A stretch of 64,000 nucleotides of DNA, taken from NCBI GenBank assembly GCA_965277895.1, contig CBDIDR010000001.1, positions 1,240,001-1,304,000 of the forward strand, written 5' to 3'. Both the position numbers and the translations under genes were made by a program. This DNA is from GCA-2862585 sp965277895 (GTDB lineage Bacteria > Bacteroidota > Bacteroidia > Flavobacteriales > UBA7312). Shown here piece after piece: positions 34,566-42,892 of the stretch (positions are counted from its first letter, which is position 1; every line of letters starts with the position of its first letter). A model generated the notes under the pieces. The model did not search any database, was not told the DNA's origin, and worked only from the letters and a program-made list of their open reading frames with translations.

Positions 34566-35291
34566 ATGATTGCATTATTAAAAAAAGAACTCAATACATT
34601 CTTCAGTCACGCCTCAGGGACAATCATAATTCTAAGTTTTTTATTAGCTAATAGTGCCTTTCTTTGGATAATTTCTTCGGATTTCAATATTATTAATTCT
34701 GGATTTGCACAGATGGATGGACTTTTTAGTCTATCTCCATTTCTATTTATAATTTTCATTCCAGCACTTACTATGCGGTTATTTTCTGACGAATACAAGG
34801 AAGGGACAATAGAAAGGCTTAAAACTCTTCCAATATCAGATTCTAAACTTGTATTATCTAAGTATTTTTCAGGGCTTATTGTTACTCTAATGGCAATTGC
34901 TCCTACTCTAGTATATTACTACAGTGTATACCAACTTTCAGACACTCCTGGAAACGTTGACTCTGCAGGAATAATTGGTTCATACATTGGGCTTTTACTA
35001 CTTTCCAGTTTATTTGTTTCTGTAGGAGTATTTGCCTCATCAACCACCAAAAATCAAATTACTTCATTTTTAGTAGCCATTATCATATGTAGTTTTTTCT
35101 ACTTTGGTTTTGACTTAATTGCTAGTGAAATATCTAATGGTAAAATAGGATTAGCCATAAACTATATTGGCATTGATTACCATTACAATAGCCTTAGCAA
35201 AGGAGTTATTGATAGTAGAGACATAATATACTTCTTGTCACTTAATGCATTGTTCTTACTACTAACTATTCATTCAATACGAAACAGGTGA
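34566..35291 (+). CDS. gldF: Gliding motility ABC transporter permease GldF
   Basis: The 241-residue inner-membrane protein has six hydrophobic segments and the ABC-2 type landmarks ELNTFFSHASGTIIILSFLL at the N-terminus and PFLFIIFIPALTMRLFSDEYKEGTIERLKTLP (seen as IPALTMRLFSDEYKEGTIE). The order GldF then GldG identifies it. In Flavobacterium johnsoniae GldA, GldF and GldG were described as an ABC transporter linked to gliding, although many non-gliding Bacteroidota retain it. No gldA ATPase gene is in this window. Its TGA overlaps the gldG ATG by 1 nt. Confidence 0.93.
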   Translation: MIALLKKELNTFFSHASGTIIILSFLLANSAFLWIISSDFNIINSGFAQMDGLFSLSPFLFIIFIPALTMRLFSDEYKEGTIERLKTLPISDSKLVLSKYFSGLIVTLMAIAPTLVYYYSVYQLSDTPGNVDSAGIIGSYIGLLLLSSLFVSVGVFASSTTKNQITSFLVAIIICSFFYFGFDLIASEISNGKIGLAINYIGIDYHYNSLSKGVIDSRDIIYFLSLNALFLLLTIHSIRNR

Positions 35292-37015
35292 TGAAAGGAT
35301 ATTTGAACAGACAGCTAATATTGAATGTGCTCATAATTATTCTATTGAATATTGTAGCGAGTTTTTTCTTCTTTAGATTAGACTTAACTGAAGAAAAAAG
35401 ACATTCATTAAACGATACTACTAAAGATGTAGTTAAGTCATTGGATGACATTGCCTACGTGAAAGTATATTTGGATGGCGACTTGCCTTCAGGCTTCATA
35501 AGACTAAAAAATTCAACTAAAAGTATTTTAGATGAATTTAGAAATTACTCTTCATTTATTGAGTATGAATTCATCAATACGAATGACTTTAATTCTATAG
35601 ATGAACGTAATAAATTGTTTAGAGAACTCTCCGAAAATGGACTTGAGCCTACTAATCTTCAAGTTCAAGAAAATACTGGTAATAGTGAACAGATAATTTT
35701 CCCTGGTGCAATCGTTTATTACAAGGGAAGAAGTCAATCGCTAAACCTTCTTCAAAACCAAATTGGAACAAACCCAGAATATGTTCTAAATAATTCAATC
35801 GAAGATATTGAATTTGAGCTTACAAATGCACTATTCAAGCTCATGAACAATAGCAAACCCTATATAGCTTTTCTAGAAGGTCATAATGAGTTAAATGAAG
35901 CTGAAACAGCTGATATTACCCATTCATTAGGTCAAGTTAAGGGCTCTTTATCAGAATATTTTAATGTTGAAAGAATTAACATAAAAGACTATGAGTTAGA
36001 TGCTAATGGCTCTCCTTCCCTATCAAATCAACTGAATAGACTTAATAAGTTCGACGCTTTAATAATTGCTAAACCCACACAAAGCTTTTCTAAGGTTGAC
36101 AAGTTCCTTCTTGATCAATACATAATGAATGGAGGGAAAACCATTTGGTTTATCGATGGGGTAATTATGGATATGGATAGTCTTAAGGGTAACTCACCCT
36201 TTTCAATGGCAATTCCCAATGATTTAAATATAACCGATATGCTATTCAAATATGGCGTAAGAGTTAACTATGATTTGGTAATGGACTTTCAAGCAGATAA
36301 TATACCTATTGTTGTTGGCTTTCAGGGTGATGTCCCACAACAGCAGTTATTGCCTTGGCTCTATCATCCTATTTTTATTCCAAAAAGTAAACATCCAATA
36401 GTCAAAAATCTAGATGGTATTAAAAGTTCATTTGTAAGTTCTCTTGATACAGTTAGTGCTAAAAATATTAGAAAAACACCTCTTTTATTTTCTTCACCAT
36501 ACAGTAAATTACCAAAAGCTCCACACAGAGTAAGTCTTAATATATTAGAGCAAACACCATCTATTGAACAATACAATCATGGTGAAATTCCTGTAGGTTA
36601 TTTATTAGTAGGTGAATTTGAATCAGTATTTACCAATAGACTTGCCCCTAATGAGAATAAATTAAAGCCTTTAACAAAGAGTAAAGCAAATAAAATGATA
36701 GTATTTGGTGATGGTGATTTAATCAAAAATCACGTTAATTCAGCCGGGTTATCATACCCATTAGGCTATAATCATTATAGTAATACTCAATATTTGGGCA
36801 ACAAACGAATGATTGTCAATGCCTTAAATTACATTCTAGAAAACGACAATATCATAAATATCCGAGCTAAAGAAATCAATCTTAGATTACTAAATAAAAA
36901 GGAAATTAAAGAGAATAAACTCAAATGGCAGTTAGTCAATACTCTATTGCCAATACTCATTATTAGTGTAATTATTTCTCTATTACTTTTAAGACGAAAA
37001 AGACAATACAGATGA
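35291..37015 (+). CDS. gldG: Gliding motility ABC transporter auxiliary/substrate-binding protein GldG
   Basis: The 574-residue protein has an N-terminal membrane helix (ILNVLIIILLNIVASFFFF), the family motif RLDLTEEKRHSLNDTTKDVV (about residues 29-48), a large extracytoplasmic region with YIAFLEGHNEL and DALIIAKPTQSFSKVDKFLLDQYIMNGGKTIWFIDGV (seen as LDQYIMNGGKTIWFIDG), and a C-terminal helix (LLPILIISVIISLLLL) ending in basic residues. It pairs with GldF. I used the ATG at 35291; a GTG one codon earlier is in frame. Confidence 0.94.
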   Translation: MKGYLNRQLILNVLIIILLNIVASFFFFRLDLTEEKRHSLNDTTKDVVKSLDDIAYVKVYLDGDLPSGFIRLKNSTKSILDEFRNYSSFIEYEFINTNDFNSIDERNKLFRELSENGLEPTNLQVQENTGNSEQIIFPGAIVYYKGRSQSLNLLQNQIGTNPEYVLNNSIEDIEFELTNALFKLMNNSKPYIAFLEGHNELNEAETADITHSLGQVKGSLSEYFNVERINIKDYELDANGSPSLSNQLNRLNKFDALIIAKPTQSFSKVDKFLLDQYIMNGGKTIWFIDGVIMDMDSLKGNSPFSMAIPNDLNITDMLFKYGVRVNYDLVMDFQADNIPIVVGFQGDVPQQQLLPWLYHPIFIPKSKHPIVKNLDGIKSSFVSSLDTVSAKNIRKTPLLFSSPYSKLPKAPHRVSLNILEQTPSIEQYNHGEIPVGYLLVGEFESVFTNRLAPNENKLKPLTKSKANKMIVFGDGDLIKNHVNSAGLSYPLGYNHYSNTQYLGNKRMIVNALNYILENDNIINIRAKEINLRLLNKKEIKENKLKWQLVNTLLPILIISVIISLLLLRRKRQYR

Positions 37016-38010
37016 AGAAGATTTTAATAGTAATTCTATTAATTACGATAGCCGTCATAGCTTTTTACAAAAGCAATAATAAAACGCCCATTCAAAAGGA
37101 GCTCAAAAACTTTGCCATTGAAGACACTTCATCAATAACTAAGGTATTCTTTGCCGATAGATTTGACAATACAGTTATTCTCAACAAACTGAATGGCCAG
37201 TGGCTAGTTGAGGATAAATATACTGTTCGAGCTGATGCTATTGAGTATCTGCTAAAAACAATGAAAACCATTGAGGTAAAGCATCCAGTAAGCAACAGTA
37301 TGCACGATAAAATCATTAAAAACCTTTCTGCGAATGCTGTTAAGGTCGAGATTTTTACCGACGACAAAGAAAAAGCTTTCAAAACCTACTATGTTGGTGG
37401 AGAAACAAAAGACATGATTGGAAGCTATATGATTATGGAAAATTCAAGTAGAGCCTTTGCTGTATACATTCCAGGTTTTAATGGTTTCCTTGCTCCTAGA
37501 TATAATATTGATGGTGCGGTCGTTAATGTTGATTTGTGGAGAAATCGTAATATTTTCAATTTTAAGGCTGAGGAAATAAAATCTGTAAGCGTTAAAAATA
37601 ACGACAATGATAAAGAGTCATTCAGTATTTACGCAGAAAAAGGCGAATACTTCTTTACTAGAAATAACATTACAAAACGAATTCCTTTAAAAAACGGAAA
37701 ACAATATTTTGATTTATTTGATAATGTTAATTGCGAAGGCTTTATGAATAACTTCTCAAAGAAAGATTCTATTTTTAATAGTCAGCCATTTCACATAATA
37801 ACAATTGAGGATATAAACAATAACACTACTACCCTTCAGTCATTTCACAAAAAACCGGAAAAAGAAGAATACCTTCAGATTGATGGAAAAAAACAAAAGT
37901 ATGACGTGGATAGAATGTATGCAAAATTTAAAGATGACTTACTACTTATTCAATTCTATGTATTTGATAAAATATTATTAAAATCTGCTCAATTTAATGT
38001 TGAAAAGTAG
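37012..38010 (+). CDS. DUF4340-like protein associated with GldFG
   Basis: The 332-residue protein has an N-terminal membrane anchor (ILIVILLITIAVIAFY) and a large extracytoplasmic part. It carries VFFADRFDNTVILNKLNGQWLVEDKYTVRADAIEYLLKTM (seen as LNGQWLVEDKYTVRADAIEYL), typical of DUF4340, where the substrate-like W-x-V motif repeats. DUF4340 genes commonly follow GldG-type ABC transporter genes; a shared role in the transporter complex is inferred. It overlaps gldG by 4 nt and precedes dnaN by 71 nt. Confidence 0.82.
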   Translation: MKKILIVILLITIAVIAFYKSNNKTPIQKELKNFAIEDTSSITKVFFADRFDNTVILNKLNGQWLVEDKYTVRADAIEYLLKTMKTIEVKHPVSNSMHDKIIKNLSANAVKVEIFTDDKEKAFKTYYVGGETKDMIGSYMIMENSSRAFAVYIPGFNGFLAPRYNIDGAVVNVDLWRNRNIFNFKAEEIKSVSVKNNDNDKESFSIYAEKGEYFFTRNNITKRIPLKNGKQYFDLFDNVNCEGFMNNFSKKDSIFNSQPFHIITIEDINNNTTTLQSFHKKPEKEEYLQIDGKKQKYDVDRMYAKFKDDLLLIQFYVFDKILLKSAQFNVEK

Positions 38011-38045
38011 TTAGAAAATTAGCTTCCATAAGAAGGTAAATCTTA

Positions 38046-38053
38046 TATATTTG
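38046..38053 (+). promoter_or_regulatory. -7 promoter element (TATATTTG) for dnaN
   Basis: Exact TAnnTTTG match 28 nt before the ATG at 38082, in the 71-nt gap after the DUF4340 gene. No good -33 box is seen. Confidence 0.55.
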
Positions 38054-38081
38054 TTCGATAACTTTTTTTTAGAAAATAGAC

Positions 38082-39203
38082 ATGAAATTTATAGTTTCTA
38101 GTGCACAACTACTAAAACAATTACAAAGTATAAGTGGAGTTTTAAACTCTAGTAATACTCTTCCCATTCTGGATAACTTTTTATTCGATATTTCTAGTAA
38201 CACCCTTACTATTTCTGCTTCAGACTTGGAAACAACCATGAAAACTAAAGTAGAAAACGCAGAAGCAAATGAGGATGGTAATATTGCTATTCCAGCCAAA
38301 TTATTGTTGGAAACTTTGAAAACTTTTTCTGACCAACCACTAACCTTTCTTGTAGATGAATCAACCTTTGGGATTGAAATTGGTTCTGAAAACGGAAAAT
38401 TTAAACTTGCTGGTCAAAATGGTGATGAATTTCCAAAAACACCATCTATGGAATCATCATCAAAGACTAATATGTCTTCACTAGTGCTAGCGTCAGCAAT
38501 CAACAAAACGTTATTTGCTACAGGAAACGATGAGTTGAGACCAATCATGTCGGGTGTATTCTGTGAAATGTCATCAGACGGTTGCACCTTTGTAGCAACA
38601 GATGCTCATAAACTAGTAAAATACAAACGTAAGGATGCAAATGCTGAAAATACTGTATCGTTTATCTTACCAAAAAAACCGCTAACTCTTCTAAAGAATA
38701 CGCTAGTTAACGATTCAGAAGTTACTATTGAATACAATGATACTAACGCTTATTTTAAGTTTGACAACCTTGAACTAATCTGTCGACTAATTGATGGTAA
38801 GTACCCTAATTATGAGGCAGTTATACCAAAAGAAAATCCAAATATTTTAACTATTGACCGATTAGAGTTTTACAATTCTATACGAAGAGTTGGAATATTT
38901 GCCAGTAAGTCTACTCACCAAATCAGACTAAAGATTGCTGGTTCTGACTTGCAGATATCATCTGAAGATTTAGACTTTTCAAATGAAGCATTTGAACGTT
39001 TGAGCTGTCAATATACCGGAGACGATATGGAAATAGGTTTTAACTCAAGGTTCTTACTTGAAATGCTTAATAATTTAGAGTCCGAACAGATAAATTTAGA
39101 GATGAGCTCTCCAAACAGAGCAGGCATTATTATACCTCAAGACGGTGTATCAGAAGACGAAGATGTTTTGATGCTTGTAATGCCTGTAATGCTTAATCAA
39201 TAA
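38082..39203 (+). CDS. dnaN: DNA polymerase III beta subunit (sliding clamp)
   Basis: The 373-residue protein shows the three-fold clamp pattern: MKFIVSSAQLLKQLQSISGVLNSSNTLPIL (seen as LLKQLQSISGVLNSSNTLPI), RPIMSGVFCEMSSDGCTFVATDAHKL in the middle domain, and FLLEMLNNLESEQINLEMSSPNRAGII in the third, ending VLMLVMPVML. It forms the ring that tethers replicative polymerase to DNA. It lies downstream of gldF-gldG-DUF4340, an arrangement seen in other Flavobacteriales, and far from dnaA (2613). Confidence 0.97.
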   Translation: MKFIVSSAQLLKQLQSISGVLNSSNTLPILDNFLFDISSNTLTISASDLETTMKTKVENAEANEDGNIAIPAKLLLETLKTFSDQPLTFLVDESTFGIEIGSENGKFKLAGQNGDEFPKTPSMESSSKTNMSSLVLASAINKTLFATGNDELRPIMSGVFCEMSSDGCTFVATDAHKLVKYKRKDANAENTVSFILPKKPLTLLKNTLVNDSEVTIEYNDTNAYFKFDNLELICRLIDGKYPNYEAVIPKENPNILTIDRLEFYNSIRRVGIFASKSTHQIRLKIAGSDLQISSEDLDFSNEAFERLSCQYTGDDMEIGFNSRFLLEMLNNLESEQINLEMSSPNRAGIIIPQDGVSEDEDVLMLVMPVMLNQ

Positions 39204-39244
39204 TTCTTAACTATATTAGCGAACAAATAAACACTTCAAAAATT

Positions 39245-40129
39245 ATGAAAAAAGTTCTTTTAATCATGTTTGTTGCATTTAGCACTCAAGTGTATTCACA
39301 ACATGAAAAAGGTAATTGGTTTTTTGGTGCTTCAAGTAGCAACATCAACTTTAGCTCTAGTAGCAACTCTGAAAATACTATTGACGTTACTTTTACTGGT
39401 TTTAATGATACTCTAGTAAATGAGACAGATAGTTTAAACCTTGGGTTTTTGTTCCCTTACACTTACCAACTGGATCAAGACAAGCAAAGTGAGTTCAATG
39501 TAAATTTCAAAACAGGATACTTTGTTGCCGATAGGTTTATGGTTGGTCTAGGTTTTGGATACGACAGTGAAACAAGTCTATTTAAAACAAATGCGGATTC
39601 TAAACTAACAAGTGCAAGTCTTACAGATAGTTTAACTAATGTTTGGTTTACTGGTCTTCCTGGTGTTGCCACAAACGGTAACTCTTATGCCAATCACTAT
39701 TTTGAACTATACAATTTATTAGCTGCATCCGCTGATAACGATTTAACGTACTCAAAGTCACTATTAAGTGTATCTCCATTTGTTAGGTATAATTTTAAAC
39801 TTAGAAAAGGCAATTCAATTTTTATTGACGGTTCGTACAGATACTCGTCTGGTAAAGAAGAAATGAAAGATGCCATAAGTTCAGTAGCTTCTACTACAGA
39901 CATATTATCTGGAACTATAAATGTAGGTCTTGGATTTTGTGCATTTGTGTCAGATAAATTTAGTGTTGAACCTCAGTTCAATTACTTCATGTACAACACA
40001 ACTATTACTTCAAAAGAAGAAACTCCACATCCTATCCTAAGTGTTACGGATATGGGAGAGAAAATGACTGAACGTACGTTAACAGGTTCAGGAATTAACT
40101 TCTCTGTAGGTCTATCCTACTACTTCTAA
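39245..40129 (+). CDS. Outer-membrane beta-barrel protein
   Basis: The 294-residue protein has a signal peptide (MKKVLLIMFVAFSTQVYS, cleaved before Q) and an alternating-hydrophobicity mature part with glycine/aromatic strands such as FMVGLGFGYDSE, YKFKLRKGNSIFIDGSYRYSSG (seen as KGNSIFIDGSYRYSSG) and TINVGLGFCAFVSDKFSVEPQFNYFMY. It ends GINFSVGLSYYF, a typical terminal beta-strand with C-terminal aromatic. It is a porin-like or OmpA-barrel protein of unknown role. A TATATTAG (39212-39219) upstream is a one-mismatch -7 element. It precedes a bidirectional terminator. Confidence 0.88.
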   Translation: MKKVLLIMFVAFSTQVYSQHEKGNWFFGASSSNINFSSSSNSENTIDVTFTGFNDTLVNETDSLNLGFLFPYTYQLDQDKQSEFNVNFKTGYFVADRFMVGLGFGYDSETSLFKTNADSKLTSASLTDSLTNVWFTGLPGVATNGNSYANHYFELYNLLAASADNDLTYSKSLLSVSPFVRYNFKLRKGNSIFIDGSYRYSSGKEEMKDAISSVASTTDILSGTINVGLGFCAFVSDKFSVEPQFNYFMYNTTITSKEETPHPILSVTDMGEKMTERTLTGSGINFSVGLSYYF

Positions 40130-40157
40130 GAAGAATACATATATCAATAATTACTAA

Positions 40158-40181
40158 AACCTCAGAAATGAGGTTTTTTTT
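40158..40181. terminator. Bidirectional terminator between the barrel protein and the S1/P1-like hydrolase
   Basis: Stem AACCTCA / TGAGGTT (7 bp) with a GAAA tetraloop, followed by a T run on plus. It sits in the gap between two convergent genes. Confidence 0.9.
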
Positions 40182-41067
40182 ATTCCATAATCCAATCATC
40201 CATATTCGGCTGACCAGCATCAATCCATGCGGAATACCAAACAGAGCCAATAGAAACAATAGAGGAACGCATTTGACGCTCTACCATACCATCAAGCATT
40301 TTATGGTAAGCAGTAGAATAGGCTAATGAATACACTTTTGAGCTTCCACTACCTTTTTCCTCAAAAGAATATTTCTCATCACTAGAAAAACGCTCATTTA
40401 ATTCTGCCTCAAAAAGAAGTACTGAGTCTTTAGCATTATGGCTATTCTCAATAATAGACCAAGAATATTCTAGTATATCATCGATGTAAGTCACCTTTGG
40501 TAAAATATAATCGTAGTTATCAGCAAAAAGTTCTGGAAGTCTAGACTCCCAAAAGGAATGAATACCATCTTGATTGGTCAATTGACCGTTATAATTAAGT
40601 GTCGTATGTAATGGAACGTGAGCATCTGCAATATAATGACCAATATCAGAAGAATACTCGATTATAGCTTTAACATTGTGCTGCTTTATGGATTCAACTA
40701 ATGAATAATACTGATTTTTGATATTCCATGCTAAAGTCCCATAAGCTAGTAGAGTATCCTCTGTATACTTTTCAACTGCATCATGCCATTTTCTAGGTAC
40801 TACTTCAAAAGGCTTCTCTGTACTGTAATAATCAATATCTATATAATGCCTAGGAGCTTCATTAACTACCCTATGACGTCGTTTATCTGCATTTACAGCA
40901 TTATCTTCAAGAAGTTGAATATGGTTAAGGAAAAAGGCATTCATTTCCTCAGGAAGAGTAAAGACAGCCATTTTGTTAATCTTATAATGAGCAAAAAAAC
41001 CCCAGGTGTAAATGGTATGATGTCCTAGAAAAAAGATGAGTATTAAAAGGACAACTTTCTTTTTCAT
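40180..41067 (-). CDS. Zinc-dependent phospholipase C / S1-P1 nuclease-like secreted protein
   Basis: The 295-residue protein has a signal peptide (VVLLILIFFLGHHTIY) after which the mature start is TWGFFAHYKIN. That Trp and the first His match the mature N-terminal zinc ligand of the S1/P1 and phospholipase C fold. Later ligands are HYIDID, DIGHYIADAHVPLHTTLNYNG (HYxADxHxPLH) and GIHSFWESRLPE. It would hydrolyse nucleic acids or phospholipids outside the cytoplasm. It is the last gene of the operon starting at gcvT or above, overlapping the ComB-like gene by 4 nt. Confidence 0.85.
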   Translation of the reverse strand: MKKKVVLLILIFFLGHHTIYTWGFFAHYKINKMAVFTLPEEMNAFFLNHIQLLEDNAVNADKRRHRVVNEAPRHYIDIDYYSTEKPFEVVPRKWHDAVEKYTEDTLLAYGTLAWNIKNQYYSLVESIKQHNVKAIIEYSSDIGHYIADAHVPLHTTLNYNGQLTNQDGIHSFWESRLPELFADNYDYILPKVTYIDDILEYSWSIIENSHNAKDSVLLFEAELNERFSSDEKYSFEEKGSGSSKVYSLAYSTAYHKMLDGMVERQMRSSIVSIGSVWYSAWIDAGQPNMDDWIME

Positions 41068-41783
41068 TTTAAGATTACTAGCTCGTCTTTAACTAATATT
41101 GGAATAATTGATGTTTTATTGTACTCTAAACAAAATTTAACATCATCCTCAATTCCTAAATGGGCTAAACGTTTTCTATGTTGAGAATTTGATAGAAACC
41201 CAAACAAGTCATTCTTAGACTGCTCATAAAGTATGACTGAATTAATTGTTGAATCATTTTCGTAAAAGAATTTCTCATTCTTAGCTAGTCTTTGACTCAA
41301 AGCACCAGCGAATATGGTGTCTTCTAAACAAAAATCATCTTTCCATCCAGCACACAATATAATAACATCTTTATCTTGACTGATTAAATAATCTGTAAGA
41401 GCGTCTATGTTTAAAAATGAACCTATGACTACTTGGTGGTCTCTTTTAGCAATATTTATGGCTCGTGTACCATTGGTAGTAGTCAAAACCATTTTTTTAT
41501 CCTGAAAGTCTTTATTTAGATAATCTGTTGGAGAATTACCTATATCAAAACCCCTCACGACTTTTCCATTACGTTCAGCTGCTAATATATGATTATCACA
41601 GTCTTTTAAATCTAAGGCATCTTCAATAGTAGAAACAGGAATAATGGATTTTACTCCTAAATCTAAAGCCGTGCATATTGCTGAAGTAGCTCTTAAAATA
41701 TCTACTACTACTACAATACTATTTCTATCCGAATAAATTGGAAATAAAGAAGGTGAAAGACAAACTTTTATAATGTTTTGCAT
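41064..41783 (-). CDS. 2-phosphosulfolactate phosphatase (ComB) family protein
   Basis: The 239-residue protein has the ComB pattern: VVVVDILRATSAICTALDLGVKSIIPVSTIEDA (seen as VVVVDILRATSAICTALD), NSPTDYLNKDFQDKKMVLTTTNGTRAI (NSPTDY and LTTTNGTRA), and VIILCAGWKDDFCLEDTIFAGAL. ComB removes phosphate from 2-phosphosulfolactate in coenzyme M synthesis. No comA, comC or comDE is nearby and Bacteroidota do not make coenzyme M in general, so the true substrate here is uncertain. It is packed between gcvT (no gap) and a secreted hydrolase (4-nt overlap). Confidence 0.88.
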   Translation of the reverse strand: MQNIIKVCLSPSLFPIYSDRNSIVVVVDILRATSAICTALDLGVKSIIPVSTIEDALDLKDCDNHILAAERNGKVVRGFDIGNSPTDYLNKDFQDKKMVLTTTNGTRAINIAKRDHQVVIGSFLNIDALTDYLISQDKDVIILCAGWKDDFCLEDTIFAGALSQRLAKNEKFFYENDSTINSVILYEQSKNDLFGFLSNSQHRKRLAHLGIEDDVKFCLEYNKTSIIPILVKDELVILK

Positions 41784-42866
41784 CTATGCTTTGTAAAATG
41801 GTAATTTAACAACTTCTGCTTTTAGTTGCTTATTCCTTATTTGAATAAAAATTTCAGTACCAACTTTTGAAAATTCTTTTTTAACGTAGCCCATTCCAAT
41901 AGCTTTATCAAGGGATGGTGACATAGTGCCTGAACTCACTTCGCCAATAGTATTGCCCTCAGTATCAACAATTAAATAATCCTTTCTAGGAATACCTCTT
42001 TCTTGCATTATAAAACCTACTCTCCTTCTACTAAGACCGTCCTCCTTTTGTTTGAGAAGGTTGGAAGAATTATTAAAATCATTTGTAAACTTTGTTATCC
42101 ACCCTAAACCCGCTTCAAGTGGTGAAGTGGTATCATCAATATCATTTCCATATAAACAGAATCCCATTTCAAGTCTTAACGTATCTCTAGCAGCTAAACC
42201 TACAGGCATTATGTTAAGCTCCTTCCCAGACTCAAAAATTGAATTCCAAATTTTATCTGCGTGTTCGTTCAAAAAATAAATTTCAAAACCTCCAGCACCA
42301 GTATATCCAGTAGCTGAAATTATAACATCTTCTATTCCACAAAACTGACCACTTTTAAAAGTGTAGTATTTCATCTCTGATAAATCAATATCAGTTAAAG
42401 GCTGAAGTGCTTCAATAGCTTTCGGACCTTGTACAGCTAGAAGTGAATAATCATCTGATTTGTTTGTTAATGATACTCCTTTATCGTTGAATTGATTAAT
42501 CCAATTCCAATCTTTTTCGATATTAGAAGCATTAACAACTAGCATATATTTTTCTGAGTGTATTCTATATACAAGCAAATCATCAACAATTCCTCCATCT
42601 AAGTTTGGCATACAGGAATATTGAACTTGACCATCTACTAATACTGATACGTCGTTTGAAGTTACCTTCTGAATTAAATTCATCGCATGAGTTCCTTCAA
42701 CAAAAAACTCACCCATATGCGAAACATCAAAAACACCCACTCCGCTCCTTACATTAAGGTGTTCGACTTTTAAGCCTTCGTATTGGATTGGCATATTATA
42801 GCCAGCGAAAGGAACCATTTTAGCACCTAAATCTAGGTGAATCTGTGTAAGAGCAGTGTTTTTCAT
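41784..42866 (-). CDS. gcvT: Glycine cleavage system aminomethyltransferase (T protein)
   Basis: The 360-residue enzyme opens TALTQIHLDLGAKMVPFAGYNMPIQY. It has VGVFDVSHMGEFFVEG (about residues 40-55), VQYSCMPNLDGGIVDDLLVYR, TGYTGAGGFEIYF and GLAARDTLRLEMGFCLYGNDID (seen as ARDTLRLEMGFCLYGND). It transfers a methylene group from the H protein to tetrahydrofolate. The gcvH and gcvP genes are not in this window. A -7 element lies 17 nt before its ATG, so it may be transcribed separately from the antiporter gene upstream. Confidence 0.97.
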   Translation of the reverse strand: MKNTALTQIHLDLGAKMVPFAGYNMPIQYEGLKVEHLNVRSGVGVFDVSHMGEFFVEGTHAMNLIQKVTSNDVSVLVDGQVQYSCMPNLDGGIVDDLLVYRIHSEKYMLVVNASNIEKDWNWINQFNDKGVSLTNKSDDYSLLAVQGPKAIEALQPLTDIDLSEMKYYTFKSGQFCGIEDVIISATGYTGAGGFEIYFLNEHADKIWNSIFESGKELNIMPVGLAARDTLRLEMGFCLYGNDIDDTTSPLEAGLGWITKFTNDFNNSSNLLKQKEDGLSRRRVGFIMQERGIPRKDYLIVDTEGNTIGEVSSGTMSPSLDKAIGMGYVKKEFSKVGTEIFIQIRNKQLKAEVVKLPFYKA

Positions 42867-42883
42867 CTTTTAAAATTTGGTGC

Positions 42884-42891
42884 CAAATATA
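42884..42891 (-). promoter_or_regulatory. -7 promoter element (TATATTTG) for the gcvT-ComB operon
   Basis: Exact minus-strand TAnnTTTG, 17 nt before the gcvT ATG at 42866 and just after the antiporter stop. The -33 region would lie inside the antiporter gene's last codons; a TTTG at 42917-42920 is 25 nt away. Confidence 0.5.
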
Positions 42892-42892
42892 C

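Noticed and set aside
42094..42102. TTATCCACC, one base from a DnaA box
   Set aside because: It is inside gcvT coding sequence, single, and not accompanied by other boxes.
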